Program-made: the position numbers and the translations under genes | Notes under the pieces: model-generated | Told to the model about the DNA's origin: nothing | Database searches by the model: none | What the model saw: the letters and a program-made list of their open reading frames with translations, nothing else | Assembly: GCF_000002075.1 (NCBI RefSeq) | Contig: NW_004797321.1 | Span: 1,156,128-1,220,127, forward strand | Direction: 5' to 3' | Origin: Aplysia californica | Taxonomy: Eukaryota > Mollusca > Gastropoda > Aplysiida > Aplysiidae | DNA length: 64,000 nucleotides | Part shown: positions 35,101 through 40,884 of the stretch, piece after piece | How positions within the stretch are numbered: position 1 is the stretch's first letter | How the letters are laid out: the number at the start of each line of letters is the position of its first letter

Positions 35101-36883
35101 CTATTGCAACTCTCACCCCTTCTTGTCCACCGAACACAGCAAACGCCGCAGGACCTCTTTGTAGACATACTGGTTGATCATCTGGCTCTTAAATAAGAGC
35201 TCACAGTCGACTATGCCCCCCTTCAAATCAAAGAATGCGATCAGCATGACTTTGACTTTGGACTTCGACAATCTTGCTGTCTTCAATTGTGGTGAGGTTG
35301 TACTCTTCCAGGGAAGGCTCTGCTTCACCGCGACAACACATCTGCTCACAATGCTCCAAGCATCCGAAAGTTCCTGGCTGAGTAGATCATTACTGTGCTG
35401 GAGCAATCTCTTTCCTCACCTGACCCGGCTCCAAGTGATTTTTGCCTCTTCATTGAGAGTCATCGAGAGGACCATTTCCCATGATCTCAATCAAACAAAG
35501 ATGGCTGTGATGAGGAACTGTGGGGGAATCCAGACAGAATCCTTCCAGGAGCGAATGAAGAGCAGAGGAAGCTGGAAAAGTGCGTTAGGCTTCTGGACTT
35601 GAAATATGTCTTTTGTGACACCTGTCCTGAACTTTTTTGACACACCTTGTGAGCAGCCACACTGTCTTGTGGTGTAATAGAAATACTCTTAGTTGCCCTT
35701 GCATGCATGAGATGCGAGTCCTCTTCACAAAGGAGAAAGTCTATTATCAAGTACCAGTGACAGCCACACAGCAAAGGTTTGAGGAACATTTTTTGAGCAA
35801 AGAGAAAAAAACACATCAACAGAAGAACTTTTTTAAAGAGCAGGGACCGGAATAAGCAGAACTGAACAATAGAAATAACACCAGGAAAGAGCTGAGGTAG
35901 AACCTATCAGTATCAGTGGAGTCGTCTACCCACCAGCTATGCAAAGTGTAGAGAAATGAAGTTCACATTCACAACAACGAAGAATAGATATTAAGTGTAT
36001 CATTCCATATTTTATATAAAAGGCGAGGAAGGAGGAGGGGGTGTGTATATTTTCTCACGAAACAAAACAGAGCAAAACAAACATATTGACATGTAAATAT
36101 CTCACTGACAGGAAAGTCTTAACTGTCATTTTGGTAGGGGAAAAAGAGATACAGAACACAGAACCAACGGGGTGAAAAGGAGAAGTAAATTCCACCATCT
36201 ACAAAGTTGATTTTCTACTGTGTCAAAAACTATCAACACCACAATCATAAAAATGTGGTGAAGAGAAAGTGAAAAAAATAAACTTTATTTTATAAGAAAA
36301 ACCGTAGGAACCATCCACAAACCCTGTGTGCAATAGCATTATGTGAAACTATAAATGAAAACTAAAAAAAGAGAGAAGCAAAACCAAAAACAAAAGGAAA
36401 AAAACTTCCCTCACCCAGTATCCATCCAGAGAGAAGCACCATGCTGAAGTCATACCATTTATTCTGACAGTCCATGTTGGGGAAGATAGCTCGGATGATG
36501 TACAGTGCTGCAGTTTGAGAGGCAAAGGCTACAAATGGGCCAGAAATAAGCACAATGTAGCCCCATGCAATAAGAAATCCGTATATATTTCCGAAAGTGA
36601 GAGCCAAGTAGACATATGGTCCTCCAGCTCCCTGGAAAATTGTTCCGAGTTCAGCAAAACAAAGCGCGAGACTGTAGACCACGAATGTGCCAATGCCATA
36701 AATGACCAGTGTAGACACAACCGACCCTGACATTTCGACGATGGAGCCGGGGGTGATAAAAATAGCCACATGTCCTGTGATGGAGACGAGTAAGGCCACT
36801 ACATGGAAGAGGGACAAGCTACGTCGCATCTGAGGAGTTTCTTTCTCCACCACCACTTTCTCGTCTCCCATGTCTGACGACAT
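16070..36883 (-). CDS. SLC7/HAT-type amino-acid permease, whole gene (11 coding exons)
   Basis: Joining 36883-36415, 33981-33856, 31845-31746, 30446-30402, 28936-28813, 27115-27012, 23985-23889, 18634-18485, 18032-17921, 17462-17397 and 16119-16070 gives 1443 nt, that is 480 residues and a TAG stop. Every junction uses GT/AG and keeps frame. The product should be a 12-TM plasma-membrane amino-acid exchanger of the APC superfamily. Family landmarks are CFAELGT at 75-81, FSNGGW at 227-232, TEEVKNP at 239-245 and the LPRAI block at 249-253. Length matches SLC7A5-A11 light chains. Cys139, after IFP, could be the heavy-chain (SLC3) disulfide site by analogy. The TM1 Gly-Ser-Gly triplet is replaced by His-Val-Ala (38-40). 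Substrate cannot be told from sequence. The start chosen is the first ATG in frame; the frame stays open about 84 nt upstream without another ATG, so an upstream coding exon is possible. Confidence 0.85.
16200..16390 (-). mobile_element. tRNA-derived SINE, family S1, in permease intron 10
   Basis: Well-preserved reverse copy: 'ACACAATCTAGGTTATTTAG', 'TTTTGACCCTGCCTGTCAGA', 'GATACTCAACAAAAATCTTC', 'CAATAGGAAATTGAACTTAC', and a head ending 'CTAACCATTAGACCATC'. It is in the same orientation as the host gene. Confidence 0.75.
17114..17138 (+). repeat. poly-G run, 25 bp
   Basis: Longest G run in the window, inside permease intron 10. It is poly-C in the pre-mRNA and forms a possible G-quadruplex only on the non-transcript strand. 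Confidence 0.9.
17397..17462 (-). CDS. SLC7-like permease exon 10
   Basis: Acceptor GTGTTTCAG, donor GTAAGT. Encodes GFPIYWVCVTWKNKPKSFGK then AI, the end of TM12 plus the basic 'WKNKPK' segment typical of SLC7 light chains (compare VYLLGVWWKNKPK). It joins exon 9 across the intron containing the assembly gap without loss of frame. Confidence 0.85.
17710..17899. other. assembly gap (190 N) in permease intron 9
   Basis: A run of N bordered on the left by a (TA)n tract, probably a microsatellite that could not be assembled. Exons 9 and 10 on either side join in frame, so no exon needs to be hidden here. Confidence 0.9.
17921..18032 (-). CDS. SLC7-like permease exon 9
   Basis: Acceptor TGTCTCAG, donor GTGAGT. 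Encodes VPILFPLLQVVVCVGLMFLI followed by LVQEPVSMFGGLLIYLAG. This is TM11 and the start of TM12, matching the family pattern VPxxxPxxFxxxxxFLxxxP. Confidence 0.85.
18133..18222. repeat. 90-bp near-palindrome in permease intron 8
   Basis: Left arm starts ACATATCGTCGCCTCAGAAC and ends near 'TCCAAAGTGCACTC'. The right arm is its imperfect reverse complement (GTACACTTTGGAC ... GTTCTGAGGTAACGATATGT). Arms are about 38-40 bp with one indel and a few mismatches, around a loop of roughly 9 bp. It could be a small foldback MITE or an intronic RNA hairpin. No target duplication is obvious. Confidence 0.85.
18485..18634 (-). CDS. SLC7-like permease exon 8
   Basis: Acceptor TTTCTTCAG, donor GTACGT. Encodes TTYGGVMALTGATTLFMQFI through LYLRYKKPELSRPYK: TM9 and TM10 followed by the conserved 'LRxKxPxLxRPxK' loop of SLC7 proteins. 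Exactly 50 codons, phase 0 at both ends. Confidence 0.9.
18635..20459. other. permease intron 7, left part
   Basis: Contains a G-rich stretch at about 18744-18773 and a (GGTTT)n tract near 19319-19337. A loosely inverted partner of that tract, AACCGAACCAAACTGAAACG, lies at about 19513. C/T-rich tracts occur at 19983-20002. No coding sequence is recognised. Confidence 0.45.
20465..20745 (+). repeat. S3-type repeat tail
   Basis: Plus-strand copy with 'TTTGTTACTCTCTTGTGA' and an end 'CATATGACCTTATGCAGTTG' plus 'CGAGCGCCGTAAAACC', followed by an A-rich tail. The same 3' end appears at 47985-48055, and in variant form at 60330-60370. Confidence 0.6.
20865..21066 (+). mobile_element. LINE reverse-transcriptase C-terminal fragment
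   Basis: One frame reads KDRRRQRKKQAYNIAEWTGK, matching the 'RRGRQRKRWxDNIxEWTG' segment near the end of many invertebrate LINE polyproteins. It then continues, with stops, to 'KREKWRHL'. Degenerate. Confidence 0.6.
21085..21290 (+). mobile_element. CR1/L2-like LINE 3' end
   Basis: Begins with 'LKPKKAKTHLFTQRH', the typical C-terminal 'KTHLF' peptide. It is followed by a diverged 3' UTR with 'GGTTGTAAAGTGCATAGAG' and an ATT-rich tail, as in the element at 12905-13339. Confidence 0.6.
21588..21735 (-). mobile_element. SINE family S2 fragment
   Basis: Shares 'GGGACCTCC', 'GGAGGGCCTTAAAAGCTTCC' and 'AACACACCTCAATG' with the body of the S2 SINE at 60727-60928. The tRNA-like head is largely gone. 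Confidence 0.5.
22081..22222 (+). repeat. tandem repeat, about 3.7 units of 38 bp
   Basis: Units built from 'TCAAGxGCCAAATATGAAAT' and 'ATGAATCATCTCTTTT' lie head to tail with very few changes. They fall in an open frame (PNMKYESSLFQE repeated), but that frame has no other protein-like content. Confidence 0.9.
22455..22632 (-). repeat. dispersed short repeat, family S3
   Basis: Carries 'CACAACTAGGTCATATAAGA', 'GAAAGGTGTTACAA', 'AAGAGATAAGGATGATAGA', 'AAGAAGGAACAAACCACACC' and 'CTGCCAACCAC'. Same order as the other S3 copies. Confidence 0.75.
23698..23764. repeat. GC-rich inverted repeat (GGCCGCGAT / ATCGCGGCC)
   Basis: A 10-bp arm TGGCCGCGAT is inverted about 23 bp downstream as ATCGCGGCCA, followed by a third GTCGCGGCCG. 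The CpG density is high against AT-rich surroundings. Function unknown. Confidence 0.7.
23889..23985 (-). CDS. SLC7-like permease exon 7
   Basis: Acceptor TGTACCTCAG, donor GTATGT. After completing Arg323 it encodes VLYAAARKGDMPSVLGTLHP and TSRTPMVAVFAI. This matches the SLC7 cytosolic loop 'R-x-x-x-x-x-A-R-x-G-x-xP...xHPxxxTP' and the start of TM9. Confidence 0.9.
24035..24285. mobile_element. TIR element, family M4, in permease intron 6
   Basis: Left end TAAGCGGACAGAACGCCTTT is the inverted match of the right end GCGTTTTGTCAGCTTA. The interior is collinear with 10478-10712. Non-coding MITE-type element of about 250 bp. Confidence 0.75.
24433..24598. repeat. two-copy tandem duplication with (TC)n
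   Basis: Two copies of a unit of about 85 bp starting 'GCATCAGCAAACTCATTT' and containing 'GCATAGTCT' with CT-rich tracts, the first ending 'AAAGCACATTATCAC'. Small differences between copies. Confidence 0.85.
25640..26470 (+). mobile_element. decayed DNA transposon, IS630/Tc1-mariner-like
   Basis: An N-terminal open segment (25651-25905) reads VKMYQQTKSPKSTWVHYIAW then WAANLERFGSIEEQ, like the helix-turn-helix domain of DUF4817-type insect and mollusc transposases. After a gap come FQQDLASHHNARAVLRWVSN and LSPLHFHYWGCLKDKV. These are recognisable DDE endonuclease regions (canonical QDGAPxH...PDLxxxDFFLWGxLKDKV). The catalytic aspartates look eroded and the ORF is interrupted. The right end 'GTTTTCTTTTGGACAA' resembles a terminal repeat; no clear left partner was found. 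Confidence 0.65.
26508..26572 (+). repeat. (GGTA)n microsatellite
   Basis: Imperfect GGTA/GGTG tetranucleotide array with scattered substitutions. Confidence 0.9.
27012..27115 (-). CDS. SLC7-like permease exon 6
   Basis: Acceptor CTTTTCCAG, donor GTGAGT. Encodes LFCQRVWEPLVPVVSALVAL then ACIGALNTGLMGHS, the loop before TM8 and TM8 itself (family pattern 'P-x-x-x-A-x-S-x-x-G-x-L-N'). Phase 0 start, phase 2 end. Confidence 0.9.
27288..27560 (+). mobile_element. tRNA-derived SINE, family S4, in permease intron 5
   Basis: The head 'GGTGTCTGTGGTTTAGTGGA' resembles a tRNA A-box region and 'GGGTTGGATTCC' a B-box. The body contains 'GTGTCCTTGGGAAAGGCA' and 'CACCCAGGTGAGAATGGGTA', a core found in several deuterostome and mollusc SINE families. 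It is antisense to the gene. Confidence 0.75.
28075..28235 (-). mobile_element. tRNA-derived SINE, family S2, diverged
   Basis: Collinear with 60727-60928: 'GGGACCTTCGATGTAG', 'ACTCAAAGTTCAAGAA', 'GGGATTCAAACCATTGTC' (B-box in reverse) and 'GTGGTCCAGCATGAAA'. A second head-only fragment, with 'GGATTCAAACCATGATCATC', lies at about 28485-28565. Confidence 0.6.
28620..28800 (-). repeat. S3 repeat abutting permease exon 5
   Basis: Full-length-looking S3 copy: 'TTTTACTGCACTTGCAACAC', 'GTCACAAGAGAGTAAGAAAC', 'AGGAGAGATAAGGGCAATAG', 'ACCTGCCAACCACCCACTCC'. Its right end is only about 12 bp from exon 5, so it takes up nearly all of the intron next to that 5' splice site. Confidence 0.75.
28813..28936 (-). 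CDS. SLC7-like permease exon 5
   Basis: Acceptor TCTTTTTCCCAG, donor GTGAGT. Encodes TLPRAIQLTFGINIVLIVLT then YIAYMSVLDMSEIVETRAIA. This covers the conserved LPRAI segment, TM7 and the extracellular loop ending '(D/R)A-x-A-(V/I)'. Confidence 0.9.
29385..29612 (-). mobile_element. tRNA-derived SINE, family S5, in permease intron 4
   Basis: Reverse orientation. The head 'GAGCGCACTAACCGCTCTGT' at the right and 'GTATTCGAACCGATGC' are A- and B-box-like; the body has 'GGTACCCATAACTGCTGGGT'. The head reads like an Asn- or Ser-type tRNA derivative, but without a cloverleaf for the full tRNA. Confidence 0.7.
29679..29697. repeat. C-rich run
   Basis: Ten C, TT, seven C within AT-rich intron 4; part of the set of long G/C homopolymers. 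Confidence 0.85.
30232..30352 (-). repeat. dispersed short repeat, family S3
   Basis: 'GAGATGTCACAAGAGAGTAA', 'AGGAGAAGAGATCAGGACGA', 'GATAGGAAAGAAGGAGCAAA' and 'CCCGCCAACCACCCAC' in the standard order. It lies 50 bp from permease exon 4. Confidence 0.75.
30402..30446 (-). CDS. SLC7-like permease exon 4 (45 nt)
   Basis: Acceptor CTTTTCAG, donor GTAAGA. Completes Trp232 and encodes QAVTTLTEEVKNPA, the TM6 continuation and the highly conserved TEEVKNP motif. This short exon was placed from the strong motif and the matching phase 2 on both sides. Confidence 0.9.
30735..31120 (+). mobile_element. TIR-like repeat, family M3
   Basis: Starts 'CATGGTGAAATCAGGCGCTT' and ends with the inverse of 'GTGGAATCAGGCGCTCGTCA', giving terminal inverted repeats of about 20 bp. 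Interior blocks 'CAAGCTTTGGAGTTCACCAA', 'CTCACCTCCTTCA' and 'GACAAATGAACAAGC' recur at 57113-57535 and inverted at 9672-9965. Non-coding, about 385 bp. Confidence 0.75.
31125..31300 (-). mobile_element. tRNA-derived SINE, family S1, diverged
   Basis: Reverse copy: 'TTGACCCTGAGTGTCAGGGC', 'AACATGGGCTGAGTATAAAA', 'ACTTCTCCATTCAAGAATTT' and a weak head near 'AAAAGCCTACCATATT'. Located in permease intron 3 directly beside an M3 element. Confidence 0.6.
31746..31845 (-). CDS. SLC7-like permease exon 3
   Basis: Acceptor TTTGTCTTCCAG, donor GTGAGT. Encodes SPENFQKPLEGSVTNPGHIS followed by VALLYVIFSNGGW: the TM5-TM6 extracellular loop and the unwound TM6 segment. Family consensus there is F-A-Y-G-G-W-(N); here it is FSNGGWQ. 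Confidence 0.9.
31967..33276 (+). mobile_element. mariner element with TIRs and TA target duplication
   Basis: 1310 bp flanked by TA at 31965-31966 and 33277-33278. Terminal repeats start CAAGGGGGGTTCAAAAAGTC on the left and CAAGGGGGGTTCAAGAAGTT on the right (inverted); similarity extends about 45 bp. Transposase reading starts at ATG 32168 (MEPVEYRLVIKFLHLQGKSP). The best-preserved open part, 32629-33090, holds TDETWIYHFDP, HDNAPAHRT and SPDLAPSDFFLF, with 34 residues between the second and third Asp (D34D mariner signature). Several stops and frame changes in the N-terminal half and after FFLF mean it is inactive. It sits in permease intron 2, antisense to the gene. Confidence 0.92.
33856..33981 (-). 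CDS. SLC7-like permease exon 2
   Basis: Acceptor CTTTTCAG, donor GTAAGT. Encodes TLFYMNCFYLKTLLRIQSIL and TMCKMVAIGIVIGAGVYIIA, that is TM4 with its 'N-C-x-(S/Y)-(V/L)' turn, the 'R-I-Q-x-I-x-T' cytosolic helix and TM5. Phase 1 at both ends. Confidence 0.9.
34159..34455. repeat. cluster of C-rich runs in permease intron 1
   Basis: Four C-rich tracts (about 34159-34180, 34218-34232, 34385-34401 and 34440-34453) are spread through local duplications of 'TTCTTxATTCCTAACAG' and 'CCTTTCATAAGT'. It looks like an old tandem or segmental repeat seeded by poly-C. Confidence 0.8.
34593..35648 (-). mobile_element. decayed mariner element, minus strand
   Basis: Terminal repeats GAGGTGTGTCAGAAAAGTTC (left) and AAGGTGTGTCAAAAAAGTTC (right, inverted). 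Minus-strand frame 35406-35113 contains SKVKVMLIAFFDLKGGIVDC and MINQYVYKEVLRRL, a mariner catalytic-core segment. Leftward remnants of the HHDN and C-terminal region follow out of frame. Broken by several stops and frame changes. Intron 1 of the permease, sense orientation. Confidence 0.8.
34637..34804. mobile_element. 168-bp insertion inside the mariner element
   Basis: Flanked by TA at 34635-34636 and 34805-34806. Removing it restores similarity of the left mariner end to its right end (AAAGAxxTA|TTTCA..TCCAG). It begins CAGTAGAGTCTGCTAAATCC and ends CTG, like TA-targeting Tc1/mariner-type MITEs. Terminal inversion is weak. Confidence 0.7.
36415..36883 (-). CDS. SLC7-like permease exon 1 (first coding exon)
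   Basis: Starts at the ATG of MSSDMGDEKVVVEKETPQMR and ends at donor GTGAGG after Gly codon position 1. It encodes the acidic N-terminus, TM1 (about 26-45, with TGHVAIFITP), TM2, the CFAELGT motif, the 'GGPYVYL' loop, TM3 and IFPNMDCQNK. A GTG 24 nt upstream is not a plausible eukaryotic start. A possible acceptor (TTGCAG) at about 36935 would allow an upstream exon joining in the 5' UTR or coding region. Confidence 0.9.
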
Positions 36884-36907
36884 TTTGTCTCCGGCTGTCT
36901 CAGGCAC

Positions 36908-38500
36908 TTCTCCACAGTTTGGAATGTCCTCAATTCTGCAACACTCAAATATTATGCTTCTGGAAAATTATACAGAAAAAAACATCAACTCTAAAACAAA
37001 TGCAGTCATTAAAATTCTTATAATTATTAACACACTCTTCACTCATTACGAGGCAGGATTTCAAAGAGAGAGCTTAATTAAGGCTTACTGTGACTTATGC
37101 TGTCAACAACTCAGAAGCAAGCGCCATGTTCTTGTGAAATTCAAATCCAAACATGCAATTTTATAGAAGTTGCTCTAGTAAAAGATACATTACAGCGGAA
37201 AACACCTCAACCACATACTCTGACTTACTTACTGGTTTTTTGTTTTTGTAAGCAAATTCCTAAGCTCTATAAAACATCAAGATAAGACACAATCGTATCT
37301 ATTTTTGTAAATTCAGTTCCAGGTCCTATTATCTCAAACTAGGCCAAAATTTGTTCTACCCGTTGGTCACACCTTAAGACAGAACTTGTAATTGCAAAGT
37401 CTAAAGTTCGTGATGTAACTGTTTCCTTTTTGATGGGTGACCGATTAAGACATGGTCAAAATGACGCATTACATATAATTGACTTAGTTAAATGGGTCAG
37501 TAGAGGGACAGTTACATGAACCAAGTCAGAAAAAGGTGAATATTCAGCTGCTTCTGCTGCTGCTGATGATGAGGATTGTTATAATGATAATGATGAAAAT
37601 GGTGATAGTGATGGTGACCATGACAATGATGATGGTGATGATGCATGATGAATATGATATGAAGGTACATGCTCAGCGTATATTTATACTGCTACTAACC
37701 ATAGCTTTCCCCATTCTTTGGCCTTTCCAACATATTTTTCTCGCATGTACCATTGTGCCTCATGCCGTATGTGTAAGCATACTTCTGTTTCCATTGTGAC
37801 TTAATGTTCCAGGTGAAGCCCACAGGGTGGAATTTTGAACTTAAAACTTATTTTATAGTGTCATAAATATTGAAATACCCTAGTAGTCCCCACCATTTTT
37901 TCGCTTTTTTTTCGCTTTTTTAAAATTATCATGCTTTCAACAATGATGATGATGATGAGAGAAGCTTTGAACATATTTTATGATGCCATAAAACTTCAAA
38001 AACCCAAGTCTCCATCTTACTTTAGTTTTTCCTCATCATACTCATACTTACAACAGCGATGAGGATGGTGGTAATGATGATGAATACGTTTGTTACTACT
38101 ATTTTGATGAAAAAATTTATGGTTAATGACTGTCAAATTAAAAAGCCTCTATACATGCATACTCATTTTGGAACATGAGAGCTTCATTTTAAGAGAGAAT
38201 ATAGATTGCACTGCAGATTTTACATTACTGTGCTTTCCAAAGTTTTCAGGTCAGTACCCTTTTTAGTTGTGGAGGAGGGTGGGGGGGATGGGGGTGGTGG
38301 TGGAGGTTATCTGTGATATTTTTTCTCTTTCGAATCTGGCATAGCGTGGTCTTATTTATTCTATTCTTTGCTTGGAAAATAGACAACTCTGCCCATCCCA
38401 TTTTGTTTCTGTTGTTATTATTTCTTTTAAGAGAACGGATACCATCCACTAGCGATAATTGAGGCTAATTAAAGCCTCATCAGCTTCTGTAGTATCCGCC
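36908..38500. other. upstream flank of the permease, AT-rich with GAT-rich tract
   Basis: Holds the likely 5' UTR or first intron of the permease; no TATA or initiator can be chosen. A (GAT/AAT)-rich microsatellite runs about 37555-37655 and again near 37943-37958, and a G-rich stretch at 38268-38307. Confidence 0.45.
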
Positions 38501-38533
38501 CCTCTTTGTACTCAAACACGAGGCCACAAAGTC

Positions 38534-38576
38534 AGGAACAGATACTACACTTTGATCTTAGTAAAAAGGTCCAGAG
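38534..38576 (-). ncRNA. U2 snRNA-like fragment (pseudogene or U2-derived repeat)
   Basis: On the minus strand it reads CTCTGGACCTTTTTACTAAG then ATCAAAGTGTAGTATCTGTT. This closely follows U2 snRNA nt about 7-48 (TCTCGGCCTTTTGGCTAAGA, TCAAGTGTAGTATCTGTTC), including the branch-site-pairing GTAGTA. Downstream Sm and 3' hairpin regions are not recognisable, so it is a truncated copy rather than a working snRNA gene. Confidence 0.6.
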
Positions 38577-39329
38577 GCCTTTTTTCTCTGTTAATCATTC
38601 TTGCTTTTTCCCCAAAATAGATGGCAGTCATTGTGCCAATGTGCCTCTTTTCTTTACTCTTACAATATTCATACAACCAAACAAATTATCAAGATAAGGG
38701 TACTGATCTTTGACCAACAGCATCTTGTATACATTGGTACAGTAAGCAATTAGTTCTCATCTCACAACAAAGGAGAAGGCAACATGAAGCCTTATCATCT
38801 GTCAAGACGAAGCAGGGCCTACAACTTGACGGAAGTTTGAGAAAAGAGAAGCACATAGATCTATAACATGATAACTGTCTTTTAGTTCTGGCAAAAAGCA
38901 AAAAAAAAGGGCTGAAACAAGAGAGGGAAAGAAAAACAGTACGACCTTCCAGTTGTGTGCTCCACAGACCCACACACATCTAGACTCAACTCGGAGAGCT
39001 GCATCAAATAATCTCAGAGCCCTTTAATTCAACTTCAGAACTCTGCCGCCAGAGATGAGTTGGTCTAAAAATCAAAGAGAAATACTAATAAGCCAAGAAT
39101 TTTAAAAAACTGCAAGTATTGTTAATAATTACCCATTGTTATGACAAGAGATCAGTAAAGTACTATCCAGCCATACAAACAGCCCTGTGTCGCTCAATTT
39201 GAATCACAAAATGTCAGACTCTCAGAACTAGTCTATACGAAAGAGTTGATGTCGCTGAGGGAGAGAAAAAAAAGATTTAACCCTTGGGATCTGTAAAGAA
39301 GCTTAATTAAGGTGCTGGTGACCGAGAAA
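38577..39329. other. intergenic, nothing recognised
   Basis: AT-rich sequence with no recognised gene. Fragments resembling S3 ('AAGGAGAAGGCAACA') are too short to call. Confidence 0.4.
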
Positions 39330-39391
39330 GAGATCAACTTAACTGAAGATCAAATCAAGTGAGTTTAACACAAGCGGAGTCGAGTGTACTG
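39330..39391 (-). mobile_element. TIR-element terminus, family M2
   Basis: Reverse complement begins CAGTACACTCGACTCCGCTT and continues 'CTTCAGTTAAGTTGATCTCT' and 'TTCTCGG', matching 12794-12862. Followed by TA at 39392-39393. Confidence 0.55.
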
Positions 39392-39874
39392 TACATATTC
39401 TCAACTGAAGAAGAATAGGTAGGATTATAAGCTGATGGGATCTAGAGGGCAAGAAGCCCCTATGGCATGGAGACAGTTTAACCCTATCCGTACGTCATGT
39501 TTTACTTCGTATCCATACGACGTGGGGAACTCTGTGCCACCACTTTCCAAAGATGAAATTTACTTGTTAATCCGATCCGTACGCTTTGCATAGCAGTCTG
39601 TCAAAATGTTTTTTTGAGAAATACTGAAACTTTCAAAGAGATTTTTGGGCTAGAAGTATTCTAAAATGTGAAGAATACAACCCCGGGGGGATACAAAATG
39701 ACCCCAGGGCTTACGGATAGGGTTAAAACAGAGTCTGATGAGATGAGATAAGAGGAAGCACCAAACTTTCATTAACAGTTGCTCTAAACAGAATTTGGAC
39801 CTGAGATGGCCTAAACTGATTTTGTCGACACAGAGGAATTGGCCCACCAAAGATGATATAAATCATCATTATCA

Positions 39875-40882
39875 TCATCCAGTGCCAGTTCTGCGACAGA
39901 CATCGGCGATCATGGCTCTCCATTCATTCCTTTGCTCGCCTGCAGTTAAAAAAGCTACGTTTCCCTGATCTTTCTCTGTTACCCACTTGTTTAGGTTCCC
40001 CAAGTAGGTTGCTCTGGGCCTACCCTTGCCTCGCTTGCCTTCAGTCTTGCCAGTGAGAACTAGATGTTCAAGACCCTTATGTCTATTCAGGTGTCCCAAA
40101 AACTGCATTTGTCGTTTCCCGATTGTTTTTAACAGTGAGCATCCCACGAGGGCTTCATCAAGCACTACCTCATTTGATTTCTGATACTCTTTGCAGTCCC
40201 CTAAGAAAACACTTTTCTGTTGCTTCTATTTTATATTCACTGTCTTTAGTGATTGTCCTGCATTCACAGCCATACAAGGGTTGACCATAGATAGGATTTC
40301 AGAACTTTCATTGTGGTAGTCATTGAGATGTTTCCATTTTTTAGGATTGGGCTAATTTTATTGAAACTAGCCTGCTTAGCCATTTTAATTCTCCGTTCTA
40401 TTTCAGTGGATCATTTGGCATTAGATGTTATCATTATATTATATCGTAGATATTTAAACTGTTGGACAAGTTTGATCTTTTCACCTTTGCTAATGAGATT
40501 ATAACTAAGATTTGCTGCTGTTTTGGATATTACCATGCATTCTGTTTCCTTTACATTCAACACTAATCCTTTAAGTTCACTTTCTGTTATAACAGTATCT
40601 AGAAGCAATTGAAGGTCCTTTTCTGAGTCTGCTATTTAAACGGTGTCATCTCCATATCTGTTGTTATTAATATTTTCTCCATTTACTTTGAGACCTGGAC
40701 ATTCTTCTAAGTTTCTAAAGGATTGTTTCACTGTACATGTTAAAGAGCTCTGGTGACATAACACATCCTTGCCTCACTTCTCTCCTAATCTGCTTATATT
40801 CACTGCATTCTCCATTAATTCGTACAGCAGCATTTTGGTCCCAGTACAAATTCCTGATAATTCTTAGATCTTTTCCATCTAC
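39875..40882 (-). mobile_element. minus-strand LINE, reverse-transcriptase part
   Basis: Read on the minus strand it encodes, in order: GKDLRIIRNLYWDQNAAVRI, REVRQGCVMSPELFNMYSE (fingers/palm of RT), LLDTVITESELKGLVLNVKE followed by TECMVISK, QFKYLRYNI, then GCSLLKTIGKRQMQFLGHLN and GKRGKGRPRATYLGNLNKWV at the C-terminus. The series is typical of an RTE-like APE-type LINE. The YxDD region is lost among frame changes. Its 5' continuation reappears right of the opposite-strand LINE, at 42479-42670. Confidence 0.85.
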
Positions 40883-40884
40883 GA

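Noticed and set aside
36884-36907. GTG start eight codons upstream of the permease ATG
   Set aside because: GTG is not a credible start in a nuclear animal gene; the in-frame ATG at 36883 was used.
37320-37480. Possible coding exon near 'AARCCTATTATCTCAAAC'-type sequence
   Set aside because: A short protein-like stretch with several stops and no splice sites; could not be assigned.
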